From Clostridiales bacterium (GTDB lineage Bacteria; Bacillota_A; Clostridia; Lachnospirales; Bianqueaceae), in contig JAHZBS010000035.1 of the NCBI GenBank assembly GCA_019423265.1, forward strand, positions 9,080 to 15,811: a DNA stretch of 6,732 nt, read 5' to 3'. The position numbers and the translations under genes are program-made. The number at the start of each line of letters is the position of its first letter. The stretch's first letter is position 1. Of this stretch, positions 6,415 to 6,732 are shown one piece after another. Below the pieces are notes generated by a model. It searched no databases. It saw only the letters and a program-made list of their open reading frames with translations, and had not been told where the DNA came from.

Positions 6415-6687
6415 ATGAGTGGAATTTTACGAATACTACTAATCACAGGTGCTATATTTAATTTGGGATTTGTCCTAATCCAGATTCGAAAGAACAAGCT
6501 GAAGATTGAAGATTCCATTTTTTGGTTTTTTTTAAGTTTTATCCTGATTGTGCTGGCTCTATTTCCTGGCATTGTGGAGCTAGCTGCCAATTTTATCGGG
6601 ATACAGTCTCCGGTGAACCTGCTTTATTTAATTGTTCTATTTGTGGTGCTGACAAAACTGTTCAGTTTAACCATCCGAATTAAATAG
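6415..6687 (+). CDS. Small three-helix membrane protein, DUF2304 family
   Basis: Protein of 90 residues with three hydrophobic segments: about 4-24, 34-52 and 66-87. A short basic loop (RKNKLKIED, 25-33) follows helix 1, and the segments ALFPGI (48-53), GIQSPVN (62-68) and LFSLTIR (82-88) match the DUF2304 pattern as I recall it. Genes of this family commonly sit next to GT2 polyprenyl-phosphate sugar synthases, as here; their biochemical role is not established. It may tether the soluble GT2 to the membrane or help move the charged lipid. Family members usually continue for some 20-30 further residues with a charged, helix-forming tail; this one stops soon after helix 3. The codons after the TAG do not resemble that tail in any frame, so a simple nonsense mutation is not evident. 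It is separated from GT2 by a 163-nt gap that may have its own promoter. Confidence 0.8.
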   Translation: MSGILRILLITGAIFNLGFVLIQIRKNKLKIEDSIFWFFLSFILIVLALFPGIVELAANFIGIQSPVNLLYLIVLFVVLTKLFSLTIRIK

Positions 6688-6704
6688 CGTTTACACGAGC
6701 GATA

Positions 6705-6713
6705 TGGTATAAT
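6705..6713 (+). promoter_or_regulatory. Extended -10 promoter at the right edge
   Basis: TGGTATAAT is a perfect extended -10 (TGn plus TATAAT), predicting a transcript start near 6720. TTTACA (6690-6695) lies only 12 nt upstream, too close to act as the matching -35. At 16 to 18 nt spacing no good -35 is present, consistent with an extended -10 promoter. It probably serves a gene beyond the window and marks the end of the dense gene block, although no terminator is visible between the TAG at 6685 and this site. Confidence 0.55.
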
Positions 6714-6732
6714 GGGAGCAAGAGATCCGAAA

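Noticed and set aside
6351..6590. 79-codon - strand open frame over the DUF2304 gene
   Set aside because: It is antisense to the DUF2304 gene, which has a ribosome binding site and family-like sequence.
6690..6695. TTTACA as the -35 box of the right-edge promoter
   Set aside because: The spacer to TATAAT is only 12 nt, too short for a working pair; the extended -10 explains the site better.
1..6732. CRISPR array, tRNA or rRNA, insertion sequence ends, attachment sites
   Set aside because: I found no regularly spaced repeats, tRNA-like cloverleaf, rRNA signature, transposase or terminal repeats on either strand.

Overview
This window is a block of a surface-polysaccharide (capsule, exopolysaccharide or secondary cell-wall glycopolymer) locus. 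It most likely comes from an anaerobic low-GC Bacillota, probably a clostridial gut-type bacterium (Lachnospiraceae or Oscillospiraceae level). The basis is AT-rich coding DNA, strong Shine-Dalgarno sites of the AAGGAGG type, and protein families I recognise from such genomes; no marker gene fixes the species. All six complete genes lie on the + strand and are tightly packed, with gaps of 3 to 10 nt or overlaps of 4 and 10 nt. The one exception is a 163-nt gap before the last gene.

Layout. Positions 1-39 are probably the last codons of an upstream gene. Positions 49-1527 encode an MBOAT membrane O-acyltransferase (DltB/AlgI type). Positions 1541-2527 encode a membrane-anchored extracytoplasmic SGNH-hydrolase-like protein, the usual partner of such an MBOAT. 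Positions 2531-4339 encode a 602-residue polytopic protein with a soluble C-terminal tail that looks like a GT-C-type glycosyltransferase or polymerase; this is the least understood gene here. Positions 4336-5568 encode a Wzx-like flippase. Positions 5559-6251 encode a soluble family-2 glycosyltransferase of the polyprenyl-phosphate sugar synthase (DPM1) type. Positions 6415-6687 encode a small three-helix DUF2304 protein.

Working model (inference). The GT2, perhaps held at the membrane by the DUF2304 protein, charges a polyprenyl phosphate with a sugar. A lipid-linked glycan is flipped by the Wzx-like protein. The 602-residue protein transfers or polymerises sugars outside the membrane. The MBOAT/SGNH pair adds acyl groups, probably acetyl, to the exported glycan.

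The only sizeable non-coding stretch, 6252-6414, holds two clear inverted repeats, a weaker third one, and a perfect TTGACA box. It may be a structured leader or internal promoter for the DUF2304 gene. At the right edge a near-consensus extended -10 promoter (6705-6713) suggests that a new transcript starts just beyond the window. I saw no CRISPR array, tRNA, rRNA, IS element or integrase. I saw no strong evidence of a wholly new system; the best leads are the 602-residue protein, the split GT2/DUF2304 arrangement and the structured intergenic region.
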